Below, piece after piece: positions 22,941 to 35,207 of a DNA stretch of 64,000 nucleotides (positions within the stretch are counted from its first letter, which is position 1; every line of letters starts with the position of its first letter). The notes beneath the pieces are model-generated. The model was given only the letters and a program-made list of their open reading frames with translations, made no database searches and was not told the DNA's origin. The DNA comes from Theobroma cacao (lineage: Eukaryota; Streptophyta; Magnoliopsida; Malvales; Malvaceae), in assembly GCF_000208745.1 (NCBI RefSeq), contig NC_030850.1, positions 31,678,399-31,742,398 of the forward strand, written 5' to 3'. A program made the position numbers and the translations under genes.

Positions 22941-23429
22941 CTAAGCATGGGCAGGGCCGCAAGATAAAGCCATCAAAAGAAAAGCAGCTTGTTCTTCCTC
23001 TCTCAGCTTGCTCTTCCATTCCTGCTTCCCCACCATACGATGCAAACCCATTTCTCTTCCTAGAGTCTTAACACCACTTCGACTAACATCGGTTCCCGTT
23101 TTACTTTTACTCTTTTCTGTTCTACTATCTCTGTCCAAACCAAGAAGAGCCCTCTTCTTCTTTCTATGCCTGATTCCACATGCATTACAAAGTGACTGCA
23201 AGTAATGAAGCAACAAAAACCCAAAAATCAGTCACAGGAAACATCAAATACTACTATTAAACATTAGCACTAGTAAAAGATCATGAAAGGTATATATTAT
23301 GATAATATCAACGAAGCATTTTACCCTTGGGCCAGCTGGACCACCTCTCCATAGAGGCGTTCTGGTAGTGTTGCAATCTACGCATCTTTTGTTTACCTCC
23401 TCGAATCCGCTCTGTTGCAAAATATCCAT
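22941..23429 (-). CDS. Class B GATA zinc finger transcription factor with LLM domain (119 aa, two exons)
   Basis: Exon 1 is 23325-23429 (35 codons) and exon 2 is 22941-23195 (84 codons plus stop), joined in phase 0 inside the zinc finger. The finger is CVDC-X18-CNAC (residues 16-40), with the TPLWRGGP core and a basic tail GIRHRKKKRALL. The 18-residue loop is the plant class A/B type. The C-terminus has EEEQAAFLLMALSCG, the LLM motif that defines B-GATAs of the GNC/GNL and GATA15/16/17 group. These control greening, cytokinin-linked development, stomata and flowering. The very short N-terminus (15 residues before the finger) points to the small GATA15/16/17-like subgroup. It acts in the nucleus on GATA sites. 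Start ATG 23429 gives MDILQQSGFEEV; no upstream in-frame exon was found, though one cannot be excluded. Confidence 0.9.
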
Positions 23430-23641
23430 GTTTCTGATTGACTAAAATTTGTAAAGAAGCACAAGAGAATCACCAACTTGTAGGTTCAGAATAAAAGGGG
23501 TGTTCAAGGTTGATAGAGCTTTGATCAACCGCCTTACAATACGGTTGAAACCTCCTTTGAAAGATCAACTTAAAGGTAGGAATGAGTAAAGCAATAAGAG
23601 AAAAACGTATGCTTCGAAATACCTGAAAGAAGAAGGCGGGT

Positions 23642-23663
23642 GGGGGGGGGGGGGGGGGGGGGG
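23642..23663. repeat. Homopolymer run of 22 G upstream of the GATA gene
   Basis: The run begins just after GGT and ends before CGGTGAAGG. It lies about 210 bp upstream of the GATA ATG, so it is poly-C on the gene's sense strand. It could form a G-quadruplex on the template strand, or its length may be an assembly artefact. Length is likely variable. Confidence 0.85.
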
Positions 23664-26190
23664 CGGTGAAGGAGGAATTGGACGGAGGGTTTCTGGCAGG
23701 GGAGAAACAGAGCATAAACAGGGGATAAAAAACAGAGAAGCTTGCAAAATACTCATGAAATGGCCCTTGTTTTATATGTGTATTTATATGCATCTACCTA
23801 CTATGTGCTACATTTTATCAACCAAAATGTTCATTTGGGTAGCAATGGGACGATCGCAAACCCTAGTTCACAGTATTAAATTACCGGAATACCCCTTATG
23901 TGTTTCCAAAATTATGAGTAGAACCTATCAAATTCTATGCAAAAGTCTAGGGCACCTAAGTGGCGATAGTGAGGCATCCTTTTCTTTATTGCTATTCGCT
24001 GGGGAAAACATACTTTACGCAAAACAGTCAAGCAGGCACCACACCACAGACAAAAGAAAAACAAAAATAAAAAAAAAAATGGGACAAATTGGTATGTGGC
24101 ATAGGTTGGATATCTGATAATAAAAGTTTCTCTTTTAAGTTACGCCAATAACTCAATAAACATGCCTAACAAAGAAAAGAAGATTCAGCAATAGCATTCC
24201 TTCCAACACGTCAACTAGTATTACTAAGATTATAATAAGTGGGTTTGATACAGTTGACCTATTTCAAATTGATCTGGCATCTCATAGTCAACACTAAAGG
24301 AGGGTTGGGGGAGTTTACAGTTAGTTTTGTAGGCTCAAATAGAGAATGAAGCCAAAAATATTTCCTGTCATATGTTCTACACGTCCATTTGCACTTCCCC
24401 TTACTAAATACCTAATGAAATTATTAAAATGTGCAGACAAAAATGAAAATCAGAGAAGTGCTGCTTAAGCAACCCTGAATCCTGTTTCCTTTTGCCCTCC
24501 TTTTGCCATAACTTCTGCTCCTTTTTTTAAGAGTACAAGACAGCATTACAGCATGGTACCATTAAGAGGGGTAGAGACACCCCATAAAACAAAAATGGTA
24601 GTGCCAACTCTCCCCCTTCGTTGGAGCGGCTGTGGCAAGCTTAATTTTTGGGACCCCTGGGGCCTTTGTCTCCTTTGCATACCAAAAGAATGACAAGGAA
24701 TTCTGCATTCCCAAATTTTACCGAATGATGAAAGTAAGTGAAAGTGAATCTGATGATGATAGGGATACCAGAAAGAGCCAGAATCATGAGAAGTCTTCTC
24801 GTTGTGAAAATAGTTATTTCAAAGATAAGGACGGTCCCGAAATTAAATGATACAGGACACCACCACAGACAAAACCCGGCCCATATGTTCTGGTTCATAT
24901 GCACAGACAGCCACCCGTTAGTTTACATCTTTGTCTTTAACACCAGACAAAAAGGTGCATCCAACAAAGAGCATACAAGTTGGAACCCTTGAAGCCTTCT
25001 TTTTACCTGTAAATTTGTAGTAAGTGAGTGAGGTGTGGTCCAAAACCTTTTAAAAGAGTAGGCAATGAAACTACCCACAAACATATTTGAGGAAGAAAGG
25101 GGTGGTACTGTTACTCTGCTCCCCACTAATAATTCCCCAGTTATTAATCTGTTTTGTTTAGATTTGTTTGTTTCTTCTCTTTATTTCAAACCCAGTGCTA
25201 ATATCCCTGGATCTTTGAGCCAGGAGTTTGTGACGAGGGTTAAATAAGGAACTCTTTCCTCGAGAACATGAAATCTTGACAAAAAGCTGGTTTTCTTTTA
25301 CTTGTTTACTTGTGTGTAATCCGTGCTGTGCGTCGAGATGATCAATTTTAGTATTAATTATGATAATTCTATTTTCTTAATTAAATGATAATTCAAAAAG
25401 AACAAACAATTTTTGAATTAATGACAAAACTGAGATCTCTGTATTAAGTTCTTGCCTTGCAATCTCAAAAAAGTTGGAGGAAATCTCATTACAAGAGTCA
25501 AATTTCTTGATCTTCCTTTCCCTTGAGAGGAAAATGTAGTAAATGAAAGCACTGAGGATTAAGAGCCAGTGCTTTCTGAAATGGTAGTTATGCTGAAATT
25601 TCTGGTCCTTTCAATGGGAAAGAATAATGTAGCTCTGACAAGGCCCAATTAGCGGCACATAATCCACATTTAGCTCGTTTAGCCCTTCGGTTTAAACAGC
25701 TATGGTAATGTTAACATGTTTTCTACACTACCCTCCATTCGTTTTGAATATGTTCATCAAATTTTGGTCTTAATATTAATTGCAAGATACTCCCTACCAG
25801 GGTATAAGATCCATGACTTCATGGAATTGTTCTGTCATATGTTGAACTTTAATATGTTCAGGCACATTAATATGTCACTAACCAATATAGATTACATTTC
25901 TAACCCAGTTGCCCGGCTGTACATGGGCACCTCCAAAATCAAACCCAAATTATGCTAGAAACCAGGTTATTCTTCATTATAATAACAAATCAATACATCA
26001 GTGAGTAAAAGCAGATGATGGGCTAGAAATTTGACAAGAATCAAGTCACTTGGTCTGACGTGTCTAGTCAGTAAGTTACCCTATCTCAAGATCAGTCTTC
26101 TAAACTAAACTACTAAAAAAAGCATTATTCTAGTGATGAGGCATTGCTTTTTACAAATTAAATCCTTGGTTAAGCTGTTGATCTCTTGAA
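23664..26190. other. Intergenic region, no gene recognised
   Basis: It contains the GATA promoter side and the 3' flank of the P-loop gene. Frames of 60-120 codons on both strands (for example 23755-24117 and 24632-24850) have no recognisable domain and no splicing support. No transposon ends were seen. Confidence 0.4.
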
Positions 26191-28373
26191 TCACATCTTC
26201 AGTTTCTCTTTCTGTCCGAGTTTGGAACAAACATCAGCTAGGATAGCGAAGCACACACCAATAAAACGCACAAGCCATAACAAAATCAACAGTGCCCAGT
26301 CCTGGAATTTTTTCTTTGGAAAGTGGCCTCTATCTGAGATAAGAAGTGCTCTGTATACAGCTTCAGTTAACGCATAGGCTGACACTGGATCAGATTCTTC
26401 AACTAGAAACCCGTATTCTGTGAGGCAAACTATGTCATAAACTCCGTTAGTCTCCGATATATCCAGACATTCGCATATCTTCAGCCTGCCATCTATCCTC
26501 TCCTCAGTGGATAACAAGTCACCGTGTGTCAGGATCAAGAGAGGGTTTTCATCTGCAGCCACAGATGATTTAGAATATAGATAAAATCATATGATTAGGC
26601 ATATGTTTCACATAATTGCATTGTTTTATGCTGTCACTAGGAAGTAGGTTACAATCAAACCACGTATCAGAAAGCCTTAAACCTGAAAGAAGATTACATA
26701 CAAGCAAAGCCATAATACTAATTAACAACAAAAATACGAGAAATTCCTTGAAAAGTAGGACTTTGTCTTAGCTGCTACACAGATTTGTGCTGGTATTGCA
26801 AGGCAGAATGGCCATCTCTTTCTTTAGAAAATATCATTGAAGGATTATGACAGTTCTAAATGTAGAGTTCTAGTGAGTATAGTTCTTTCCAGAGGCCAAT
26901 CATACATAAAATAGCCTTTTCTTATTGTAATTTTGCCAGTTTGAATTTTATGGCAAAAATCATCAGTTGCAGGCTCCTGATATTCTATTATTAAACATGT
27001 ATAGTTCGTGAATGCTACAGGAATTGGCTGAAAAGGATATGCGTCGCTTGAGAGTGAAACTGGGGTGAAGGTATAGATGTCAATTTTCTTTACAAGGACC
27101 ACCTATAAACACTGTAGAGAGATTTGACATAAACATTTGAAACCCTGACTATGGATTGTGAAACGTATGGTTCAAGGGTCTGAACCAGAAACTTTTACAA
27201 GGACACTTGCATGAGCACCGAAAAGGACCACTTCGTTCTTCGTGGCTTTGTGCTAATCGAGGATGGTTTTGCGCACTTCCAGTCAGTGTTCCATATCATT
27301 ATCATTATTCATGGTATTTAGTGTTATTATTATAATTATTAACAATTAAAGACAGTAGTGAGAGAAACAAATCATGATTGAGAGAAAACTTACTGCTTTT
27401 TCGCAACGCAGGGGAGCAGAAGAGCTGTCTGGTAGCCTCTAACGGCTTAAAATCGCCTGCTTTCAAAGCATTGTAAATCTCTGCTATGTTCGCTACGACC
27501 ATCACGCAATTCACTCTTCTCTGCACAAATTTTGAAGATGATCTCGTGACAATATTCTCCACATCATCTGTCATCGTCGTGCAGTCACCATATCTGAAGC
27601 ATAGCTGATTATGATGAATCCCCTCAATCATCCAGCTCGACAATTCCCCCAAAGCCTCTGTCGTTCTAACATAATCAAACCCTCTTGAATCGTAAACACA
27701 GAAACCACTTCGCATTGATCTCAGGACGTTGTGTTCTTCCATGTACATGGTTGTATAATTGGAACGACTTCCTACAGGTAAAAGCGAAAACTTCAAACTC
27801 TAAAATCCTTTTTCACTGTAATTTCTTCTCTGATTATGCTTTTAAGCCTTTTTACAACAGATGCGACTGATAGATTCTAGATAAAAGCATAAACTACAAA
27901 CTGAACTTACCTGATGATGTTTGAGCAAAGGGAATTAGGCCAGACCGACCCAGAATACTGTACATGAGATTTATAAGCGAGCTCTTGCCAGAACCGGAGA
28001 ATCCCACCAAGAGTATTGTGCTCACCGGCGGAATATCCATATCTTCCTTCTTAATCCCTCCAGTGGGTACCCAGAAATCACCTGAACGATACCCAAGAAG
28101 CTTGTGCCGAAGCTCATTTAGTCCTTCAGGTGCAATTAAAGCCAATCTCTCTAATTCTCTAAGCAGTCTAAGCCTAGGCGTTAGAATGGAAACGTCAGGA
28201 AAGTCCAGCTTAAGCTTAGCACATTCATCGAATTTTGCAGCTGTTCTCCACCAACAATACGCCAATCTACACGATTCACAGTCGTCTTCATCAACACAAG
28301 AGACTTGGCTTTTCATCTCTTCTCTTCGGAGCCCGTCAATTCGCAGCGAACAATGATGGGTAGCGGCCGTCAA
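26191..28373 (-). CDS. P-loop GTPase-like protein with C-terminal membrane segment (400 aa, three exons)
   Basis: Exons are 27911-28373, 27394-27771 and 26191-26552. Junctions are phase 1 both times and the total of 1203 nt closes in frame. Residues 124-131 are GFSGSGKS, a Walker A/G1 motif. Exon 2 has FCVYDSRGFDY, fitting a G3 DxxG. Exon 3 opens with NPLLILTHGDLLS, in the place of the G4 NKxD-like guanine-binding strand. A hydrophobic helix near the C-terminus (WALLILLWLVRFIGVCF, then AILA) precedes a basic tail, suggesting tail anchoring. So it is probably a membrane-attached GTPase or NTPase of a plant family known only as P-loop NTPase superfamily. The substrate and partners are unknown. 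An alternative start is Met20 (28316). Intron 2 (841 bp) contains an 85-codon open stretch that does not fit the splice phase. Confidence 0.82.
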
Positions 28374-29935
28374 TTCAAATCTTTAAGTGTGAACAGTTTG
28401 AGCCTAATGCTATGATCGCACTGTTACGAATAAGGTTAAGGAAATAAAGAGATACATGACAAAAGCAGTGGTTCAAAGCCCTCCCAAACACGAGTTCACG
28501 GGATCTGCCTTCAGACGGGATCCGAAGCCAACTTCCAGGCTCCTTCCTGGAGCAGATGATGGTTCGTTTACATGCAGTACCAACTGTTCGTTAGTTTACA
28601 CAATTACCCTCACAAAAAGTTTTGTAAATTGCTATGGCCTGGGTATTTTTGTCACACTGAATTACCATATGGTGACGGCCCTACCACCATGTCTCTAATG
28701 CAATCATTGAGATGAGGTTGGCCTCACAGCCGTTGCCTCGCACCATTTTCTTAGATGTCCGCAAAGCAAGATGAAGTTAAATAATTTTGCCACATCCAAG
28801 GCATTGCAGATAGCATTGAAATGCAATGCACATCCGGATCATGGCCTGCACTTTCCAAGGACTGCATTTACATTCAGAGTGAAAGAGACGTTGACGCAAA
28901 AATTTAAAAAAAAAAAAACACTTAACGACAAGCCGCCCTTTTTCCTTTTTTTTTTTTATACTTTGCAAATCTAAAAGATAAGCATGGCTGTGGTACAGCG
29001 AAAGGGGCATAAGGGGAGGAATGCATGAAAAGACAACATTAGGGAATAAATCAAATTCTATTCGCAAAGACCGGACAAGATAAGGAACACTGTAACTTTA
29101 ACTTCAATACATCCTTCGGGTTTTTGACAATGATACATAACCAGAGAAAACTTTTCCTTCTCAAAACTGATGTTGGTGTGTCTTTCTGATCAGAAAGACC
29201 AAATAATGAGTCCACAACTATCACTAAAATGAAATATTGAAAAGAAAAGAAGAAAGGACCTTTAATAAAGGAAGCAAATACATAAGCAGGAGCATAAGTT
29301 GGGAATGATGTAAAAGGGGGAAAAAACCAGAAGTTTGGCATAGGGAGCTGCATGCCTCTCACCCTTGCATCTGAGAAATAGGATGCTGAAAAAGAATAAC
29401 TACCGCATGGAAAAGTAAAAAGTATATGTGTGGCTTCCAGACTCTTCAAACATTTTTCATGGTATCATACACCCTTGTCTTTATTCAATGACTTCTTAAG
29501 AACATACTTTGGCATCACTTCAACTATATGTGAATTCCCAATAACACCGAGAAAATACCCATCTCTGAGCTTCATTCTACTCCATGTGTCCTGTGAATTC
29601 CAAAACATGTTAGAAATTATAACGAAGACAGAGAATATAAAATAAAGTCATATTACAACTTTCTAAGCAATTAGGCTCAGCACTAGCCTGAAGCTGAATT
29701 GATTTACAAATGACAGGCCACATGCAGCATGTGGACTATTCCAGACCCAAAGCACAAAAAAATTCAATCAAAGCTTGTTAAAGGAAAGCTCATTTTACAA
29801 CTTTTACTAAATTATAAGCACACTCTTCTGGGGACTCAGATCAGAGCAAAGAGTTTCTTATAAAGCATGGCACCGACTTATAATCCACACATTCACTGCA
29901 TAAAGGTAATCACACGAATGGGTAAATACATACCT
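28374..29935. other. Intergenic: 5' flank of the P-loop gene and 3' flank of importin alpha
   Basis: A 132-codon minus frame at 29051-29449 has no domain features. Part of this stretch may be a spliced 3' UTR of importin alpha, because AAG/GTATGT follows its stop codon. No other feature is supported. Confidence 0.4.
29925..29935 (-). other. Possible 3' UTR intron donor of importin alpha
   Basis: Directly after the TGA stop the minus strand reads AAG/GTATGT, a near-consensus plant 5' splice site. The matching acceptor was not identified. It suggests an intron in the 3' UTR. Confidence 0.45.
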
Positions 29936-32900
29936 TCAACTGAAATTGAATCCACCAGAAGGAACAGGATGTTGATTGGCTCCAAACTGGAACCCAGATT
30001 GTGAAGCATCACCAGGGGGTAATGGCTCATCCTCATCTTCCACCCAATATGTTTCAAGAATCTTCACTGCCTTCTCATAGATTTCATTGTTGTCATGACT
30101 TTGGAGGTTTTCAATTTTCTCCAACCCCTCAGCATCATCAATTAACTGGGCATAGAGATTGACTTCTCCTGTGTGACCCAAATTTTTCTCAGCTTCACCA
30201 ACCTTCAGAATGTTTTCAAGACCTTCTAAACAAACTGTGACAATTCTTGGGTCAGGACAGTTTAGAAGATCACACAGTGGCTTAATGCAACCTTGACTCA
30301 CCAAGAACCTAGCAAACAAAACAGAAATTAACTATTTATGAAAAAATGTATCAACAAGAACTTCGAAAATTATTATGGCAAAGAAAATATACTTTATTTG
30401 TTCATGGGTGCCACCAGATGTAGCATTTGAAATTGCCCAAGCAGCTTCTTTCTTAATCTCAAACTCAGCATTTTGAAGTAGATGGACTAGAGGGGCAATA
30501 ATACCAGCCTCAATTACAGCCTGCAAAAGATATTCAAAATTCATGCTCCAAATGAAATCTATTCAAACAAGACGAAAAGGCCACAACCAAAAACTAAAAC
30601 CACCACCAAACTATAGGTTTGTCATGCTGAATTTGCTTACCTGTATCTGATCTACATTTCCAGCAGTGATGTTTGAGATTGTCCAGCAAGCTTCCTTCTT
30701 GATACTCTTCTTGTAGTTATTTGTCAGCAGGTTCAAAAGGCATGGAAGAGCTTGGTGATTTATTATACACTGAAAGGAGGAATAATATGAAGCATCAACA
30801 TAGTGGAGCAAGAGGCAAACTAAAGCAGTGACATCAATACAAACTAAAGCAAGAAGCCAAAAATAAATGTATGATGTACAATTCATTTCATGGTCTATAA
30901 TCTCTACATACATCAAAATCATATCAGTTTCTAGATCCTTGTAGAAGGAACACATTCAAGTTTATTGTATTCTTAGAAGTTTTTCTCTATGCATGTTATT
31001 TGAAAATCATGTAACAGCTTGCCAGTTTTCAGAATAAAACCCAATAGTCATCTTCATATACAAAAAAGCCCACCTTTAAAATCTTCAGACAAACATTCAT
31101 TGACTATTGAGTTATATTCTGAAAATAATCCTACAAAGAAATATCAGCACTTACCCCCAAATTGTTTTAGCAACAAAGAAGCATTATGAGTGACAAACCA
31201 CAAGTCAAGGGAAAGAAACAGAAATAAAGTAAAGAAAGTAATAAGTATGCCATCAAATATTGCATACCTGAGTCTGCACATCATCCCCTGTAACAATATT
31301 TCCAACTGTGCGAAGAGCAGGAATGAGGACTGTTGGGGATGGATGACTAACCACGAGGGGGAAAAATGAGTGAGAAAATATTCAAAACATCCAGAATTCA
31401 CATGCAACTGCTAAGAGAAATAAAAATAAGGACAAAAAATACATCAAAATAAAAAAATAATTTGAAAATGGATTAGAATATCAGCACTTACAGCAAGAGC
31501 TCAACAAGTCGAGGGCAGACACCAGCCTCAATAACAGCTTGGATTTTGTCATTAGTACCATCTGAGAGATATGACAGGGCCCAGCATGCATCTGTAAGGA
31601 CTTCCTCATCATTTGAATGAATAAGACGCTCAAGAGCTGGCAAAGCTGGCTTTGTCTGCTTATTAAATTTCAAAAGCACAATGTATTAGCAAAAGACATC
31701 AGCAAAAGAGTGGAGCAAATAAGTGGGAAAAAGTCATAACAACTCCAACAATTCATATTAAAAGTAAGTGCAACCTGCTCAAAAGAAGGCTGTGGCTTGC
31801 CCCTGCAGAAGTTTGACAAAGTCCAGGTTGCGTTTCGCAACATAGAGAGTTTTGCATGCTCATTGAATTGGGCCAACAGTGGCACCAAGGCACCATGGCC
31901 GAGGACCAGGTCACGGCATTTGGGTGAGTCTCCAGCAACGTTTCCTAGTGCCCAAACAGCCTATAATTTCAAAAGAATGATAACCCATATGAGAAATGCG
32001 AAATAAACTGTAAAATGAATAGAAGATCACTTGCAGACTGCAATATTAGTGACTGCAATATTTACCTGTTCACGAACATCATCAGTTGGAGAACCTAGGA
32101 GTTTAACAAATATAGGGACAGCCCCATGATCAATTACAACCCTGGTGTTTTCTGATGTCCCTGAAGCAATATTTGTGAGAGCCCAAGCTGCCTCAAACTA
32201 AATAAGCCAAAAGAGTAAACATAAACAGTTAAAGGATGGAACTGTGAAAACAGTATGATAGAGGTTGAGCAAAATCAAAATAACTTCAAAATCACAATAT
32301 CAAACCTGAAGCTGTGGGAAGTCATCTCTAGCAAGGAACTCAACAAAGCGGGGAACAACACCTGATTGTACAACTTCATTGATTGGTGGACTTCGTTCTG
32401 CAGATAAAACAAGAGTAAGAAAGAACCTCATACACGCAGAACTAAAAATGAATTGCAACAAGTAAAAACAGCACAACAAATGATAAACCTATTGATAGCA
32501 GCTTTCGGAATTGAGTGGTTGCCTCAAGCTGCGCATTCCTGTCTTCTGACCAAACACCCGCAACCATAGCCGGAAGACTTTCCAACTGCAATTAGATTAT
32601 TTTCATTTCAAAAACAAATAAATAAATAATCCTATCCATTTCTTAATTGAGGCTTTACAAAAAAACAATAAGTTAAACTAACATTTCACTTCATTTAATT
32701 AATACAGTTTTCAACTACCTCCTTCTCGGCAATTTAAAAACATTAATACTGTTAAAAAATTATCCAATCGAAATAAAGCAACTGCCAATCAGCAGAATAA
32801 AAAAAAAACATAAAAATTGATGTACGGCAACAACTTAACCCTAGTCATCATTCATGATATGACGGATCAAATCGGTTAATCAGTAGAATATACCTTTTTC

Positions 32901-33118
32901 TCCGAAGCGGCGGTGGAAGAGAGAAGCTGCTGCTGCTGAGGTTGTTGTTGTTGAGCAAGAAGTCCTTCGCGGCGTTTCTTAAGAAGGTTCTCTTCTCTCT
33001 TATTCTTTCGGATCTCGACCATGTTGTCTTCTCTCCTCCGGCGACCTTCCTCCGCATCAACCGCCACCTTATACCTGTTCCTTCGGACCTCGGTCCTGGC
33101 GCTCGGTCTTAGAGACAT
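29936..33118 (-). CDS. IMPA: Importin subunit alpha, nuclear import receptor (534 aa, ten exons)
   Basis: Ten exons join in frame: 32894-33118, 32489-32585, 32306-32397, 32066-32197, 31775-31960, 31492-31655, 31268-31346, 30641-30769, 30393-30520 and 29936-30308, 1605 nt in all. The N-terminus is the importin-beta-binding domain (Arg-rich [20 protein letters not shown] and [13 protein letters not shown]). A Gln-rich linker and about ten armadillo repeats follow. The NLS-binding Trp/Asn ladder is visible as [46 protein letters not shown] and [10 protein letters not shown]. The C-terminus has the acidic [11 protein letters not shown] patch that contacts CAS, and ends SGGFNFS. Length is normal for plant importin alpha (about 530 aa). 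It carries classical-NLS cargo into the nucleus with importin beta and is probably constitutive. The isoform number cannot be assigned by eye. All residues checked look functional. Confidence 0.96.
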
Positions 33119-35207
33119 CTTCGCTTTTTTCCGATTGCTTTTTTCTTTCTTTCAATCTGATCGAATCGCCGATTAATTTACAGGTACAATACGATGTACG
33201 GTTTTCGGAAGAGTTCGATCGATTGTCTGAGAAAATGACAGAGGGAAAGAGAGTGACGCGGTTTTTGGAAGAGAGTGAGAGAGAGGAAAAAGAAAGAAAG
33301 AAGAGGAGGGTTTTTCGAGCGTTATTCGAAAGGATCGGGAGAGAGGGGCCGAGGGTGAGCAGAGTGATATTGTTTATAGAGGACTTGTATTTTTGCTTTC
33401 TGAAATAATTTATTTTTTTCGTCGTGGATTCGGGATTTGATGTGGTGTTAATAACGATGATGCCACTGATTTTGAATTTGAAAGTTGGGGGAACCCTAAC
33501 GTCCTCATGCCGTTATGGAATCCAGCTCACGGGGATATTTTTTTAAAAGGAAAACAAATAGAAAAGAAAAAGGAAAATGATAAAAAGGACGGTTGTAATA
33601 ATTGAGACTTTTTTCGAATCCATCTAATATCTATGGATTGTTTTCTCAAAATTTTGAAAAAGCAAAAGTACTAAACCCAGATCATACATTCTTATTTTGA
33701 TCATTTAAAATTTTTAAATGTCATCATATAATAAAATTTAAAAAATAAAATCTCCAAATGCAGTTATTGCGATAGAAAACTATCATGTACACTTATACTA
33801 TATTGTATATTTCATACAAAAATATCATTAATTGAAACTATTTCCTTTTTTGTGTTAATTTACAAACAAAAAATTAATCTATCTTTCTAATTAATGAGGT
33901 AATTGTACTTATCATTACATTAAACATTCAATTGCTTGAAATAATATTTAATATTATAAAAAACTTTATGCAAATAAAACACTTTTTTATTGTAAAGTTT
34001 GAGATAGTTTTACCTCTATTTTAATTTAAAAAACCTCATGATGTAAAATTGACAATAAATTGGATTATATTTAAGAATAGAATTAAGGGAAATGGATAGC
34101 TACAACTCAGGTTCTGTTTCACATGATTTAATCATTGCATTCAAAATTTTTACCATCACCAAAAGTTGTCATAAATTTTACCCATAGTATTTGACTTTCT
34201 TTCCTCATAAAATGTTAATATCTTTTTCATTTTACAATAATCCTTAAAAAAATTTTGATTGGCTAGTGTGCTATCTTTTAAAAATTTGGTAAGCAGTTAA
34301 ATTAATAACTAAATTTTAATAATAAAAGAAACAATTTTGTGGATTTGAAAAGATGTAACATAAGGTTGGTATTTTGCAATTCTCCCACTTGGTTAGTTGT
34401 TGCATGGTACAGTGTATTTATTAAATATCTTGGTTCCATTGCTTCATTTTGGCAAATCATATACAACATGCACATGTACATGTACCATTTTCTTATGCTT
34501 TTAGTGAACATCCGTTTCTTTTCCGTTCTCTGTTGTGTAAACTTTGAGTAAAAGTAAAAGATCTTATCAATGAAACTTGTCAAACTTTACAAGGCTTCTT
34601 AATTTGTATACTTGAAAATGAAAAATTACATATGATAGGGAAATAAAATAGACAACACAAAAACTCATCAGTACACTATACGCTATACTCAAGTCTATAC
34701 ATATTCAATATAGGTAAATGCAAAATTGGATAATAAATTATATTTTATTAATTAGTATTATGAAACTATACATTAAGAATAAATTATCTATACATATTGT
34801 ATTAACACACGTAAGTAAAAGTAGATAATTGAATACCAGAAGCATCATACATAAGATTCCTCTTTTCAACAAAATAAAGTCATTTTTGAGTTATAAAAGT
34901 AATTGTATGCATACACATCACATGCGAGAGTCGATGAGGCAAATAATTGTCACTACTGACTTAAAAATTATCATGGAAAAAGAAAAAGATGTCAATAATT
35001 GAATTTTATGGCAAACGCCCCTTCGAAATATTAAAAGCAAAAATAGTGCAATACCCATTATATCTATAAGAGCGGTGACCGGACCCATCCGCATGATAAA
35101 AGTTTTAACTAGTGGGGACCTCGTTAAAGCAACACCGTGCCACTGAAACAATGCTTTTATACCAGAAACCCACCCACCCGGCAGCTCTAGGAAGTCGGGA
35201 AAGAGCC
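33119..35207. other. Divergent intergenic region between importin alpha and aminotransferase genes
   Basis: The two genes are transcribed away from each other, so this 2.1 kb holds both promoters. The importin-proximal 300 bp are purine-rich (GAGAGAG blocks on the plus strand, CT-rich in the transcript), as is common in plant 5' UTRs. The central part is very AT-rich. No coding frame is supported. Confidence 0.6.

Noticed and set aside
23470..23793. Minus frames with a poly-Pro stretch
   Set aside because: The Pro run is only the translation of the G/C homopolymer.
29051..29449. 132-codon minus frame downstream of importin alpha
   Set aside because: No domain features. It may be UTR, but is not supported as a gene.
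35112..35207. Upstream in-frame ATG giving a longer aminotransferase N-terminus
   Set aside because: The added residues are not transit-peptide-like, and the family start fits ATG 35208 better.
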